From Cryomorphaceae bacterium MED-G14 (GTDB lineage Bacteria; Bacteroidota; Bacteroidia; Flavobacteriales; Flavobacteriaceae), in the NCBI GenBank assembly GCA_002457715.1, contig NTKN01000005.1:1-41125 (forward strand): DNA of 41,125 nucleotides, given 5' to 3'. Made by a program: the position numbers and the translations under genes. Positions 32,594-40,070 of the stretch are shown here, one piece after another. The notes under the pieces were generated by a model. It ran no database searches. It was not told the DNA's origin and saw only the letters and a list, made by a program, of their open reading frames with translations. How positions within the stretch are numbered: the first letter of the stretch is position 1; every line of letters begins with the position of its first letter.

Positions 32594-33372
32594 TTCGTTT
32601 CTTCTATAAATTTTTTTAAACTCGCTCCTGGATTTTCAGATTTCATAAATCTTTCTCCAATTAAAAAACCATCAAAACCTTCATTCATTAAGTTTTTAAT
32701 GTCTCTTGGATTTTCAATACCACTTTCTGAGATTTTAACTATTTCGGATGGTATATGTTTAGATATCTTTATACTGTTATTAATATCAACTTGAAAACTT
32801 TTTAAATCTCTATTATTTACACCTATTATATCAATGTTTTTTAAATCACATTTTTGCAATTCATCAATTGAATGAATTTCAGTTAATACATTTAATCCTA
32901 ATTCTTTAGCTATTCTTGAAAAATTAGAAATTTGCTTTTTAGTTAGTATAGCTGCTATAAGTAAAATTGCATCGGCACCAATCGATCGAGACTCAATGAT
33001 TTGAAACTCATCAATAATAAAATCCTTTCTCAACAATGGAATATTACAGGACTCTTTAACAATTTTTAAATCTTTTTTTGACCCACCAAAAAAATACATA
33101 TCTGTTAAAACCGAAATACCTACTGCGCCATGTTTTTCATATCCTGAAACGATGTCTTTAGTTTTTGAAGTAAAATTAATTTCTTTCTTGGAAGGAGATT
33201 TTCTTTTATGTTCAGCAATTATTGAGATTTGGTTTTGCAAGATATTTTTTGAAAGGCTTTTTGTAGGTATACCAAAATAATCGCTTTTCTCAAGAGATGA
33301 ATAAGATTGTAAGTTTTTTAGCTGATTTACCTCGGCCATTTTTCTCTCAACTATTTTATCTAAAATATTCAT
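32590..33372 (-). CDS. trpC: Indole-3-glycerol phosphate synthase
   Basis: 260 residues, TIM barrel. Motifs are NQISIIAEHKRKSPSKKEI with the catalytic Lys, AVGISVLTDMYFFGGS, IPLLRKDFIIDEFQI with Lys and Asp, ADAILLIAAIL, LNVLTEIHSIDE, IDIIGVNNRDL, VKISESGIENP and GFDGFLIGERFM. A stand-alone IGPS of the usual length. Joined to trpD upstream and trpF downstream by ATGA overlaps. Confidence 0.97.
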   Translation of the reverse strand: MNILDKIVERKMAEVNQLKNLQSYSSLEKSDYFGIPTKSLSKNILQNQISIIAEHKRKSPSKKEINFTSKTKDIVSGYEKHGAVGISVLTDMYFFGGSKKDLKIVKESCNIPLLRKDFIIDEFQIIESRSIGADAILLIAAILTKKQISNFSRIAKELGLNVLTEIHSIDELQKCDLKNIDIIGVNNRDLKSFQVDINNSIKISKHIPSEIVKISESGIENPRDIKNLMNEGFDGFLIGERFMKSENPGASLKKFIEETK

Positions 33373-34364
33373 TTACTTATGCTTAAAAGTTTATTAAATG
33401 AATTGAGACCTTTTTTGCTTTCCAGTGATTCCCTAGCAATACTTAAACACTCTGTTATATTTTTTGATGATATAGTTTTTATTGCTAATGCAGCATTAGC
33501 TAGGATAACATTTTTTTGCGCTTCTGTACAATTATCATTCAAAACATCCATAAAAATTTTTGCTGAGCTGGCTATATCATAACCTCCCTCGATTTGATTT
33601 TGTTTTAATTTTTTTAAGTTAAAATAACTAGAGTCTAAAATTTGTTCACTATTGTTATTGATTAATTTAAATTCATTGGTCAATGATACTTCATCATATC
33701 CATCCAGAGAATATAATACAGAGAAGTTTTTATCTGTATTTCTAAAAATATGACCATATAATCTTGCCAGGTCTAAGCTATATACACCAGTTATTTGATT
33801 TTTTGGTTGACACGGGTTAACAAGTGGTCCCAATACATTAAAAAAAGTTTTAAAACCTAGACTTCTTCTTACTGGAGCAACATTTTTCATTGCAGGATGA
33901 AATAGTGGAGCATGTAAAAAAGTGATATTAGATTTATCAATACATTTTCTTAAAAAATCATAATCATTTGAAAATTTAATACCTAGAAACTCTAATACAT
34001 TACTAGAGCCACATCCTGAAGAAACACCATAGTTGCCATGTTTAGTTACTGTATATCCAGCTCCAGCTACTATAAATGATGAAATAGTTGAAATATTGAA
34101 AGTATTTTTTCCATCTCCACCTGTTCCGCATAAATCTATTGAATTTAATTCATCAAAATCAATTTTAAGACATAGGTCAAATAATGCATCTCTAAATCCT
34201 TCAATTTCTTCAACACAAGGCATTCTCATTTTGTATACCGTCAAAAATGAAGCAATTAATGAATCATCATATTTTTTTGTAGAAATTTCTAACAAAACAG
34301 ATTTTGACTCATCATATGTAAGAGTCTCATTTTCAAAAAGTTTTTCTAACAAATTTTTCATCAT
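33369..34364 (-). CDS. trpD: Anthranilate phosphoribosyltransferase
   Basis: 331 residues; transfers phosphoribose from PRPP to anthranilate. The glycine-rich PRPP motif is LCGTGGDGKNTFNIST. Also present are YTVTKHGNYGVSSGCGSSNVLEFLG (anthranilate/PRPP site), FLHAPLFHPAMKNVAPVRRSLGFKTFFNVLGPLVNPC, and YSLDGYDEVSLTNE with the magnesium-binding Asp-Glu. It is not fused to trpG. Two consecutive Met codons stand at the start; the first lies inside the four-base overlap with trpG. Confidence 0.97.
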   Translation of the reverse strand: MMKNLLEKLFENETLTYDESKSVLLEISTKKYDDSLIASFLTVYKMRMPCVEEIEGFRDALFDLCLKIDFDELNSIDLCGTGGDGKNTFNISTISSFIVAGAGYTVTKHGNYGVSSGCGSSNVLEFLGIKFSNDYDFLRKCIDKSNITFLHAPLFHPAMKNVAPVRRSLGFKTFFNVLGPLVNPCQPKNQITGVYSLDLARLYGHIFRNTDKNFSVLYSLDGYDEVSLTNEFKLINNNSEQILDSSYFNLKKLKQNQIEGGYDIASSAKIFMDVLNDNCTEAQKNVILANAALAIKTISSKNITECLSIARESLESKKGLNSFNKLLSISK

Positions 34365-34924
34365 GTATTAACCCAATTTTTTAAAAGTATTTTACCGTGT
34401 TCAGTAAGAATAGATTCAGGATGAAATTGAACACCCCACAACTTAAATTTTTTATGTTTAAATGCCATTACATTTTCATCATAATCATGAGCTAAAAGTT
34501 CAAATTCATCATTTAACTCTTTAACTACCCAAGAATGGTATCTGCCTACTTTGAGAGTCTTGGGAATTGATGTAAAAAGAACATCATCCTTCACAACTTT
34601 AATTTCAGTTGAAATTCCATGAAAAACATTATCTAAGTTCAATAAATCACAGCCTAATGTTTCTGCTATTGCTTGATGTCCAAGGCATACTCCCAAAAAA
34701 TTTTTTGTTTTATAATAATTAGATATGATTGATTTTAATAATCCAGCTTCATCAGGAATTCCTGGTCCTGGTGATAATAAAATTTTGTCAAAATTATTAA
34801 CATGATTAATGTCAATCATATCATTTCTAAATACTTCAACTTTACAATCTAAATCCTCCAGATAGTGTACTAGATTGTAAGTAAATGAGTCGTAATTATC
34901 AATAACTAAAATTTTATTTTTCAT
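34361..34924 (-). CDS. trpG: Anthranilate synthase glutamine amidotransferase subunit
   Basis: 187 residues, class I glutamine amidotransferase. IDNYDSFTYNLVHYLED opens the protein, ILLSPGPGIPDEAG gives the oxyanion region, FLGVCLGHQAIAE contains the nucleophilic Cys, and WGVQFHPESILTEHG the His-Glu of the triad. In a trp operon beside trpE it supplies ammonia to TrpE. It may also serve folate synthesis if no pabA exists elsewhere, which the window cannot show. Four-base overlaps on both sides. Confidence 0.96.
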   Translation of the reverse strand: MKNKILVIDNYDSFTYNLVHYLEDLDCKVEVFRNDMIDINHVNNFDKILLSPGPGIPDEAGLLKSIISNYYKTKNFLGVCLGHQAIAETLGCDLLNLDNVFHGISTEIKVVKDDVLFTSIPKTLKVGRYHSWVVKELNDEFELLAHDYDENVMAFKHKKFKLWGVQFHPESILTEHGKILLKNWVNT

Positions 34925-36315
34925 TTTAATTCTGCTTTTTCAATTGATTTCATTAATGCTCCAACTTTATTGTATACTTCATTTAATTCATTTTTTGGAA
35001 CAGATTTCGAGACTACTCCAGCACCAGCTTGAAAATACAATGATTGGTTTTTTGATAAAAATGATCTTATAATAATTGCATGGTTAAAGTTCCCTTCAGT
35101 ATCAATCATTCCAATTGCTCCACCATAGAATTGTCTTTTTGATGTCTCATAGTGATTTATTAATTCCATTGCTTTGTACTTAGGTGCACCTGTCAAAGTT
35201 CCAGCTGGAAATGTATTACCAATTATTTCCTTAGATTTTGATTTAAGAGTACCTGTAACCTTTGATACCAAATGAATTACATGAGAGTAAAACTGAATTT
35301 CTCTGTCTTTTTCCACAACAACATCTTTACATGATCTACTTAAATCATTTCTTGCAAGATCCACAAGCATCATGTGTTCACTATTTTCTTTATCATCCTT
35401 TAATAATTCCTTAGCTTTTTCTCTATCAAAATTATCATCTCCTGTTCTCTTAAATGTTCCTGCAATAGGATGAATTTCTGCCTTTTGATTAGTAATAACT
35501 AATTGAGCTTCAGGTGAACTTCCAAAGATTTTAAATTTACCATAGTCAAAATAAAATAGATATGGTGATGGATTTATAGATCTTAAATTTCTGTAAACAT
35601 TAAAATCATCACCTTGAAAGGGTTGTACAAATTTTCTTGACAAAACTATTTGAAATACATCCCCTCGCATACAATGAGAAATACCGTTTTTAGCCAGTTT
35701 TATAAATTCTTTATCAGTTAGATTTGATTTAATATCTCCAATTTTTTTAAAATTGAAATTAGAAATAGCTTTATTAAATATTAATTTTTCAATCTTATTT
35801 ATTTCATCATTATCATTTGAAAAAGAAATAATTGTTGAATGATTATTAAAAGTATTTACAACGATAATATTTTCATATAAACAGTATAGTATTTCAGGTA
35901 TACTATCTCCATAATTTTCATTTTGGAGTTTAATATTTTCGAAGTAGTTAATTGAATCATAACTCATATACCCGTAAATTCCTTTGCTCTGGAATTTATC
36001 ATTTTTAAATTCAGTGGAAAATTCAAACGAACCAATGAATTCATTAAGTTTTTCTAAAACCGATTCATTATCATTAATTACTTCTGTGATAGATTCTTTA
36101 TCAGGATATTTTGTTATAATATTATTATTTTCTACCTGAAATTTTGCTATTGGTTTGAAGCATATATAAGCGTAACTATTATCTTTTGAGCTGTAATCAC
36201 TGCTTTCTAGTAATATAGAATTTGCATAATTGTCTCTTATCTTTAAATAAATACTTACAGGTGTTAATGTATCTGTAATTACTTCTTTTCTATTTTCATT
36301 TAATTTAAACCTCAT
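34921..36315 (-). CDS. trpE: Anthranilate synthase component I
   Basis: 464 residues from the ATG at 36315 (MRFKLNENRKEVITDTL). It commits chorismate to tryptophan synthesis. The LLESSDY motif near the N-terminus is the usual Trp feedback-binding site. The catalytic domain shows RGDVFQIVLSRKF, SPSPYLFYFDYGKFKIFGSSPE-type sequence, HPIAGTFKRTGDD, LVDLARNDLSRSC, FPAGTLTGAPKYKAMELI and FYGGAIGMID. The track starts ten codons earlier at TTG (36345), but those codons (MSLRQAFFYY) are the terminator hairpin and U-run of the attenuator, so that start is rejected. Expression is predicted to be controlled by the leader described below as well as by feedback on the enzyme. Confidence 0.96.
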   Translation of the reverse strand: MRFKLNENRKEVITDTLTPVSIYLKIRDNYANSILLESSDYSSKDNSYAYICFKPIAKFQVENNNIITKYPDKESITEVINDNESVLEKLNEFIGSFEFSTEFKNDKFQSKGIYGYMSYDSINYFENIKLQNENYGDSIPEILYCLYENIIVVNTFNNHSTIISFSNDNDEINKIEKLIFNKAISNFNFKKIGDIKSNLTDKEFIKLAKNGISHCMRGDVFQIVLSRKFVQPFQGDDFNVYRNLRSINPSPYLFYFDYGKFKIFGSSPEAQLVITNQKAEIHPIAGTFKRTGDDNFDREKAKELLKDDKENSEHMMLVDLARNDLSRSCKDVVVEKDREIQFYSHVIHLVSKVTGTLKSKSKEIIGNTFPAGTLTGAPKYKAMELINHYETSKRQFYGGAIGMIDTEGNFNHAIIIRSFLSKNQSLYFQAGAGVVSKSVPKNELNEVYNKVGALMKSIEKAELK

Positions 36316-36319
36316 ATAA

Positions 36320-36350
36320 TAAAAAAAGGCTTGTCGCAATGACAAGCCTT
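36320..36350 (-). terminator. trp attenuator terminator hairpin
   Basis: On the minus strand AAGGCTTGTC, loop ATTGC, GACAAGCCTT: a perfect ten-base-pair stem followed directly by a run of seven U. It ends five bases before the trpE ATG and begins 21 bases after the leader-peptide stop. A strong terminator between promoter and first gene is the hallmark of attenuation. Confidence 0.9.
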
Positions 36351-36371
36351 AAATATTTTAAAATTTTAAAC

Positions 36372-36431
36372 TTATAGCGACAGGAGCTTAAACTTTAATA
36401 AGTGCCACCAAAATTTAAAACTGTTATTCAT
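36372..36431 (-). CDS. trpL: trp operon leader peptide
   Basis: A 19-codon ORF, too short for the track: ATG at 36431, TAA at 36374-36372, encoding MNNSFKFWWHLLKFKLLSL. Two adjacent TGG codons (residues 8 and 9, bases 36410-36405) are the Trp sensor expected of a ribosome-mediated attenuator; Trp is rare elsewhere, so a WW pair in so short an ORF directly before trpE is unlikely to be chance. An in-frame TGA lies two codons upstream of the ATG, so it cannot be longer. When Trp-tRNA is scarce the ribosome should stall at WW and prevent terminator formation; when it is plentiful the ribosome reaches the stop and the terminator forms. The antiterminator partner is less clear (see findings). A TATATTTG box ends four bases before the ATG. 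Confidence 0.88.
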   Translation of the reverse strand: MNNSFKFWWHLLKFKLLSL

Positions 36432-36435
36432 ATCT

Positions 36436-36443
36436 CAAATATA
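36436..36443 (-). promoter_or_regulatory. -7 element of the trp operon promoter
   Basis: The minus-strand TATATTTG matches TAnnTTTG exactly. Transcription would begin at or within a few bases of the trpL ATG, so the leader mRNA may be leaderless. No TTG occurs at the -33 distance; A/T tracts occupy that region. Confidence 0.6.
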
Positions 36444-36444
36444 G

Positions 36445-36480
36445 AAACTTTTTTTAAAAAAAAACCACTGAAAAAAGTTT
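36445..36480. repeat. A/T-tract inverted repeat upstream of the trp promoter
   Basis: AAACTTTTTT (36445-36454) and AAAAAAGTTT (36471-36480) are perfect ten-base inverted repeats. They lie immediately upstream of the -7 element on the trp side, in the 84-base spacer shared with the rhodanese gene. An operator, an A-tract (curved, UP-like) element and chance are all possible. Confidence 0.55.
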
Positions 36481-36515
36481 TAATACTTAATTTAACAGAC
36501 TTAAATTTTTAAATA

Positions 36516-36833
36516 ATGAATTTGAATATCCAAGATTGGAAAACAAATAAAGAGTCAAGCTCAAAAAATATATGTTTAGATGTAAGAACTCATGAAGAAT
36601 TTAATGAAGGATATATTTATAATTCCATAAATATAGATTTTTATAAATCAATGGAATTTATGAAGTTTTTGGAAAAAAGTTCAAAGGATGAAAATTATTA
36701 TGTTTATTGTAGATCAGGTAAAAGAAGTTATGCGGCATGTAAGATAATGAAAGAATTTGGTTTTAATAATGTCTTTAATCTTGATGGTGGTTTTTTAAAA
36801 TGGGTTGAATGTGGTTTTGAAGTAAATGAATAG
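36516..36833 (+). CDS. Single-domain rhodanese-like protein
   Basis: 105 residues, one rhodanese homology domain: LDVRTHEEFNEGYIYNSINID, then the active loop YVYCRSGKRSYAA with the catalytic Cys at residue 65, and GFNNVFNLDGGFLKW at the end. There is no signal peptide, so it is cytoplasmic. Such proteins carry persulfide sulfur; the acceptor is unknown. Its end overlaps the PspC-like gene by eight bases, indicating co-translation. Confidence 0.92.
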   Translation: MNLNIQDWKTNKESSSKNICLDVRTHEEFNEGYIYNSINIDFYKSMEFMKFLEKSSKDENYYVYCRSGKRSYAACKIMKEFGFNNVFNLDGGFLKWVECGFEVNE

Positions 36834-37044
36834 TTTAAGATATAGATTAGAGAAATATGGCTTCAGAGTTTGCTCAAGATTAGCAGATTTTTTAGGAATT
36901 AAATCAAAGCACGTTAGACTAGCCTTTATATATAGTAGTTTTTTTGGACTTGGTATAGGATTTTTTATATATCTAGTTCTAGCTTTTTGGATGAGACTTA
37001 AAGATATAGTATATTCGAAAAGATCTTCAGTTTTTGACTTATGA
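36826..37044 (+). CDS. Small PspC-domain membrane protein
   Basis: 72 residues with a PspC-like layout: a basic amphipathic start (RYRLEKYGFRVCSRLADFLGI), the KSKHVRLAFIYSSFF segment typical of the domain, and one transmembrane helix (about 40-57, LGIGFFIYLVLAFWM). In E. coli PspC senses envelope stress, but solitary short forms in Bacteroidota have no proven role. It overlaps the rhodanese gene and precedes the AGCS symporter ATG by 22 bases, so three genes probably share a transcript. Confidence 0.82.
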   Translation: MNSLRYRLEKYGFRVCSRLADFLGIKSKHVRLAFIYSSFFGLGIGFFIYLVLAFWMRLKDIVYSKRSSVFDL

Positions 37045-37066
37045 TCATTTAATCAAATTATCATTT

Positions 37067-38596
37067 ATGAAAAAAATATTTCTCCTCAGTTTTTTTAGTC
37101 TTTTTACATTGCCTGTTTTTTCACAGGAAAAAGGTTTAGACCAAAAAATTGATGAGGCATTTCAGCCAATTTCTGATTTTTTTAATGAATTAGTTTTTTT
37201 TTCGATTGGAGATAACCCTTTTGTAATATACCTTCTTGTTGGTAGTGCATTATTTTTTACCTTATATTTTGGTTTTCCAAATATTAAATATTTTTTGATT
37301 TCAATCAATGTTGTTAGAGGAAAGTATGATGATATTGAAAAAGAGAATAACAAAACTGATGATGGTGAGGTTTCGCATTTCCAAGCCTTGGCAACTGCTG
37401 TTTCTGGAACTGTTGGAAATGGTAATATTGCTGGTGTTGCTTTAGCAATTGCTCTCGGGGGCCCGGGAGCTACATTTTGGATGATTATTTGTGGATTACT
37501 TGGGATGTCAACAAAATTTGTCGAGTGTACGTTAGGAGTTCATTATAGAGATGTTGATAAAAATGGAATAGTTTATGGCGGACCAATGTATTATCTAAAA
37601 AAGGGTTTGAAAGAGAGGGGTTTTGAAATTTTAGGAAAGATCTCTGCAGTTATTTTTGCTGTTTGTTGTATTGGTGGTTCGTTTGGTGGAGGCAACGCTG
37701 CACAATCAAATACAGCGACACTAGCAATAAAACAATTAATTGGCCTTGAGAGTACGAGTGCTGGAGCTATCATAGGACTTGTTATGGCAATTATTGTTGG
37801 TTTAATAATAATTGGCGGAATAAAAAGAATTGCATCCGTAACTGAAAAAGTTGTGCCATTTATGGCTGTACTTTATATAATAGCATGTGTTTATATTATT
37901 TCAATTAATTTCTCTCTTATTGATGATGCTATTTCGTTAATAATTACGGAAGCATTTAATCCTAGTGCAATAGGAGTTGGAGGTGTAATTGGAGTATTAA
38001 TGGTTGGGTTTAGAAGAGCAGCATTTTCTAATGAAGCTGGAGCTGGCTCAGCTTCAATAGCACATTCTGCCGTAAAAACCAAGTATGCGGCATCTGAAGG
38101 ACTTGTTGCATTATTAGAACCATTTATTGATACTGTCGTAATATGTACGATGACTGCTCTTGTAATAATTATTTTTAATTTTGGAGGATATTTTGATTAT
38201 GGTGGGGATGGCTTAGGAAGTATTTATATACAAGGTGAGGCATTTGAAGGTCCTGAAATAACAGCTAGAGCTTTTGCAGAATATATTCCTTATTCTGATG
38301 TGTTTTTAACTACTGCAATTGTATTGTTTGCTGTTTCAACTATGATTTCATGGTCTTACTATGGAATTCAGTCTTGGAAGTTTTTATTTGGTAGAGGGAA
38401 AGTTGCAGATTTAGCATACAAATTAACTTTTTTAACTTTTATTATTATAGGTTCAGCAGCAAGTATGAATTCTATTTGGGCTTTTTCTGATGCTATGATT
38501 TTTGCAATGGTATTTCCAAACATGATTGGATTATTCTTTTTATTTCCAATTGTAAAAGATCAATTAAAAAAATATTTAAACGTTATTAATAAATAA
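37067..38596 (+). CDS. Alanine/glycine:cation symporter (AGCS family)
   Basis: 509 residues from the ATG at 37067. The track's TTG start (37034) adds eleven residues ahead of an obvious signal peptide (MKKIFLLSFFSLFTLPVFSQ) and overlaps the PspC gene. After an amphipathic segment (DQKIDEAFQPISDFFNELVFF) come about eleven transmembrane helices. AGCS signatures are ATAVSGTVGNGNIAGVALAIALGGPGATFWM, STKFVECTLGVHYRD, YGGPMYYLKKGL and FRRAAFSNEAGAGSASIAHSAVKT. It is predicted to take up alanine or glycine with sodium. A cleaved signal peptide before a polytopic transporter is common for Bacteroidota members of this family. Confidence 0.94.
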   Translation: MKKIFLLSFFSLFTLPVFSQEKGLDQKIDEAFQPISDFFNELVFFSIGDNPFVIYLLVGSALFFTLYFGFPNIKYFLISINVVRGKYDDIEKENNKTDDGEVSHFQALATAVSGTVGNGNIAGVALAIALGGPGATFWMIICGLLGMSTKFVECTLGVHYRDVDKNGIVYGGPMYYLKKGLKERGFEILGKISAVIFAVCCIGGSFGGGNAAQSNTATLAIKQLIGLESTSAGAIIGLVMAIIVGLIIIGGIKRIASVTEKVVPFMAVLYIIACVYIISINFSLIDDAISLIITEAFNPSAIGVGGVIGVLMVGFRRAAFSNEAGAGSASIAHSAVKTKYAASEGLVALLEPFIDTVVICTMTALVIIIFNFGGYFDYGGDGLGSIYIQGEAFEGPEITARAFAEYIPYSDVFLTTAIVLFAVSTMISWSYYGIQSWKFLFGRGKVADLAYKLTFLTFIIIGSAASMNSIWAFSDAMIFAMVFPNMIGLFFLFPIVKDQLKKYLNVINK

Positions 38597-38620
38597 GAAT
38601 TTGGCATTTTTTTTGTTTTT

Positions 38621-39796
38621 ATGAAAAATATGAATAATAACCAAACCAAAATAAACCATAGTTATAATGAAGATTCAATTAGTTTGATAAAAGAAAGTGC
38701 TATGGACTTTTCTCTTCAATATATTAAACCCTACGTGATGGACTGGGACGAAAACCAACATTTTCCCAAAGAAGTTTTACACAAGGCAGGTGAGTATGGT
38801 TTTATGGGCATGCTAGTCCCAGAAAATTATGGTGGTTCTGGACTGGGCTATCACGAATATGTAAGTTCAATTGTAGAAATATCTAAAATTGATCCTTCCA
38901 TTGGTTTATCAATTGCTGCACATAATTCACTTTGTGCAAATCACATATTTAAATTTGGAAATGAAGATCAAAGAAATAAATGGCTCCCAGGATTGGCTAC
39001 TGGAAAATATATAGGTGCATGGGGTTTAACAGAACCAAACACTGGATCAGATGCAAGTAAAATGGCATCAACTGCTGTAAAAAAAGGAAACAAGTGGGTT
39101 TTAAATGGTACAAAAAACTTTATAACCCATGGTAAGTCTGGTGACATAGCGGTTGTAATTTTCAGAACAGGCCCAGTAGGGGAAAAAAATAACACCACTG
39201 CTTTCGTTATTGAAAGAGGGAGTCGAGGATTTGAATCTGGTAAGAAGGAAAATAAACTTGGAATGAGAGCATCAGAAACAGCAGAAATGATTTTTCAGGA
39301 TTGTATAATAGATGATTCTAACAGACTAGGTGAAGTTGGTTCCGGTTTTAAACAATCTATGAGAATTCTTGACGGCGGAAGAATCTCAATTGCAGCTCTT
39401 TCATTAGGGATTGCAAAAGGAGCCTACGAGGCAGCGCTTAAATATTCAAATGAAAGAATTCAGTTTGGTAAAACTATAAGTTCATTTCAAGCTATTTCAT
39501 TTAAGCTTGCTGAAATGGCAACTGAAATTGAAGCAGCTGATTTACTTATTCGAAGTGCCTCAGATAAAATAAATAACTCAAAACCTGTAACACTCGAAAG
39601 TGCCATGTGTAAACTATTTTCATCTGAATTATGTGTTAAAGTATCAAATGATGCAGTTCAAATTTTTGGAGGTTATGGATATATCAAAGATTTTCCGGTA
39701 GAAAAATATCTCAGAGACTCAAAACTTTGTACCATTGGTGAGGGAACTAGTGAAATACAAAAACTAGTAATTTCAAGAAAAATATTATCTAAATAA
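38621..39796 (+). CDS. Acyl-CoA dehydrogenase
   Basis: 391 residues with the full FAD-dependent fold: an N-terminal helical domain, a middle beta-domain (GAWGLTEPNTGSDASKMASTAVKKG, then LNGTKNFITHGKSGDIAVV) and a C-terminal helical domain (YSNERIQFGKTISSFQAISFKLAEMA; IFGGYGYIKDFPVEKYLRDSK). The catalytic base is E374 in IGEGTSEIQ, the position of Glu376 in MCAD/SCAD. This placement suggests short- or medium-chain acyl-CoA (butyryl-like) specificity; the electron acceptor is ETF. ATG codons at 38621 and 38630 are both possible. It stands 24 bases after the AGCS gene. Confidence 0.94.
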   Translation: MKNMNNNQTKINHSYNEDSISLIKESAMDFSLQYIKPYVMDWDENQHFPKEVLHKAGEYGFMGMLVPENYGGSGLGYHEYVSSIVEISKIDPSIGLSIAAHNSLCANHIFKFGNEDQRNKWLPGLATGKYIGAWGLTEPNTGSDASKMASTAVKKGNKWVLNGTKNFITHGKSGDIAVVIFRTGPVGEKNNTTAFVIERGSRGFESGKKENKLGMRASETAEMIFQDCIIDDSNRLGEVGSGFKQSMRILDGGRISIAALSLGIAKGAYEAALKYSNERIQFGKTISSFQAISFKLAEMATEIEAADLLIRSASDKINNSKPVTLESAMCKLFSSELCVKVSNDAVQIFGGYGYIKDFPVEKYLRDSKLCTIGEGTSEIQKLVISRKILSK

Positions 39797-39818
39797 TATT
39801 TTTTTTCATTTTTATTTA

Positions 39819-39826
39819 TAGATTTG
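39819..39826 (+). promoter_or_regulatory. -7 promoter element for rpsU
   Basis: TAGATTTG fits TAnnTTTG and ends 19 bases before the rpsU ATG. It overlaps a small dyad AGATT-TGCG-AATCT. Confidence 0.5.
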
Positions 39827-39845
39827 CGAATCTAAATTAATTCAA

Positions 39846-40040
39846 ATGCTAATTATACCTGTTAAAGAAGGAGAAAGTATAGACAAAGCCCTTAAAAGAT
39901 TTAAAAGAAAGTTTGATAAAACTGGCGCCCTTAAATCATTAAGAGAAAGACAAGCCTACACTAAACCCTCTGTTAAAAACAGAAATAAATTTATCAAGGC
40001 AGCCCACATCCAAAAGCTAATAGATAAAGAGAACCAATAA
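39846..40040 (+). CDS. rpsU: 30S ribosomal protein bS21
   Basis: 64 residues, a normal bS21: MLIIPVKEGESIDKALKRFKRKFDKTGALKSLRERQAYTKPS, then a basic C-terminal helix. In Bacteroidota ribosomes bS21 helps to occlude the anti-Shine-Dalgarno end of 16S rRNA. No AGGAGG-like sequence precedes the ATG here (AATCTAAATTAATTCAA). It sits in the usual flavobacterial position before the Xer recombinase gene, 30 bases away. Confidence 0.97.
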   Translation: MLIIPVKEGESIDKALKRFKRKFDKTGALKSLRERQAYTKPSVKNRNKFIKAAHIQKLIDKENQ

Positions 40041-40046
40041 AAGAAC

Positions 40047-40054
40047 TAAATTTG
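40047..40054 (+). promoter_or_regulatory. -7 promoter element for the Xer gene
   Basis: TAAATTTG fits TAnnTTTG and ends 16 bases before the Xer ATG. It lies in the 30-base gap after rpsU. Confidence 0.45.
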
Positions 40055-40070
40055 TTTAGATAATATTGTT

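Noticed and set aside
36316-36345. N-terminal extension of trpE (MSLRQAFFYY) given by the ORF track
   Set aside because: These codons are the second half of the terminator hairpin and its U-run. The ATG at 36315 gives the normal TrpE N-terminus.
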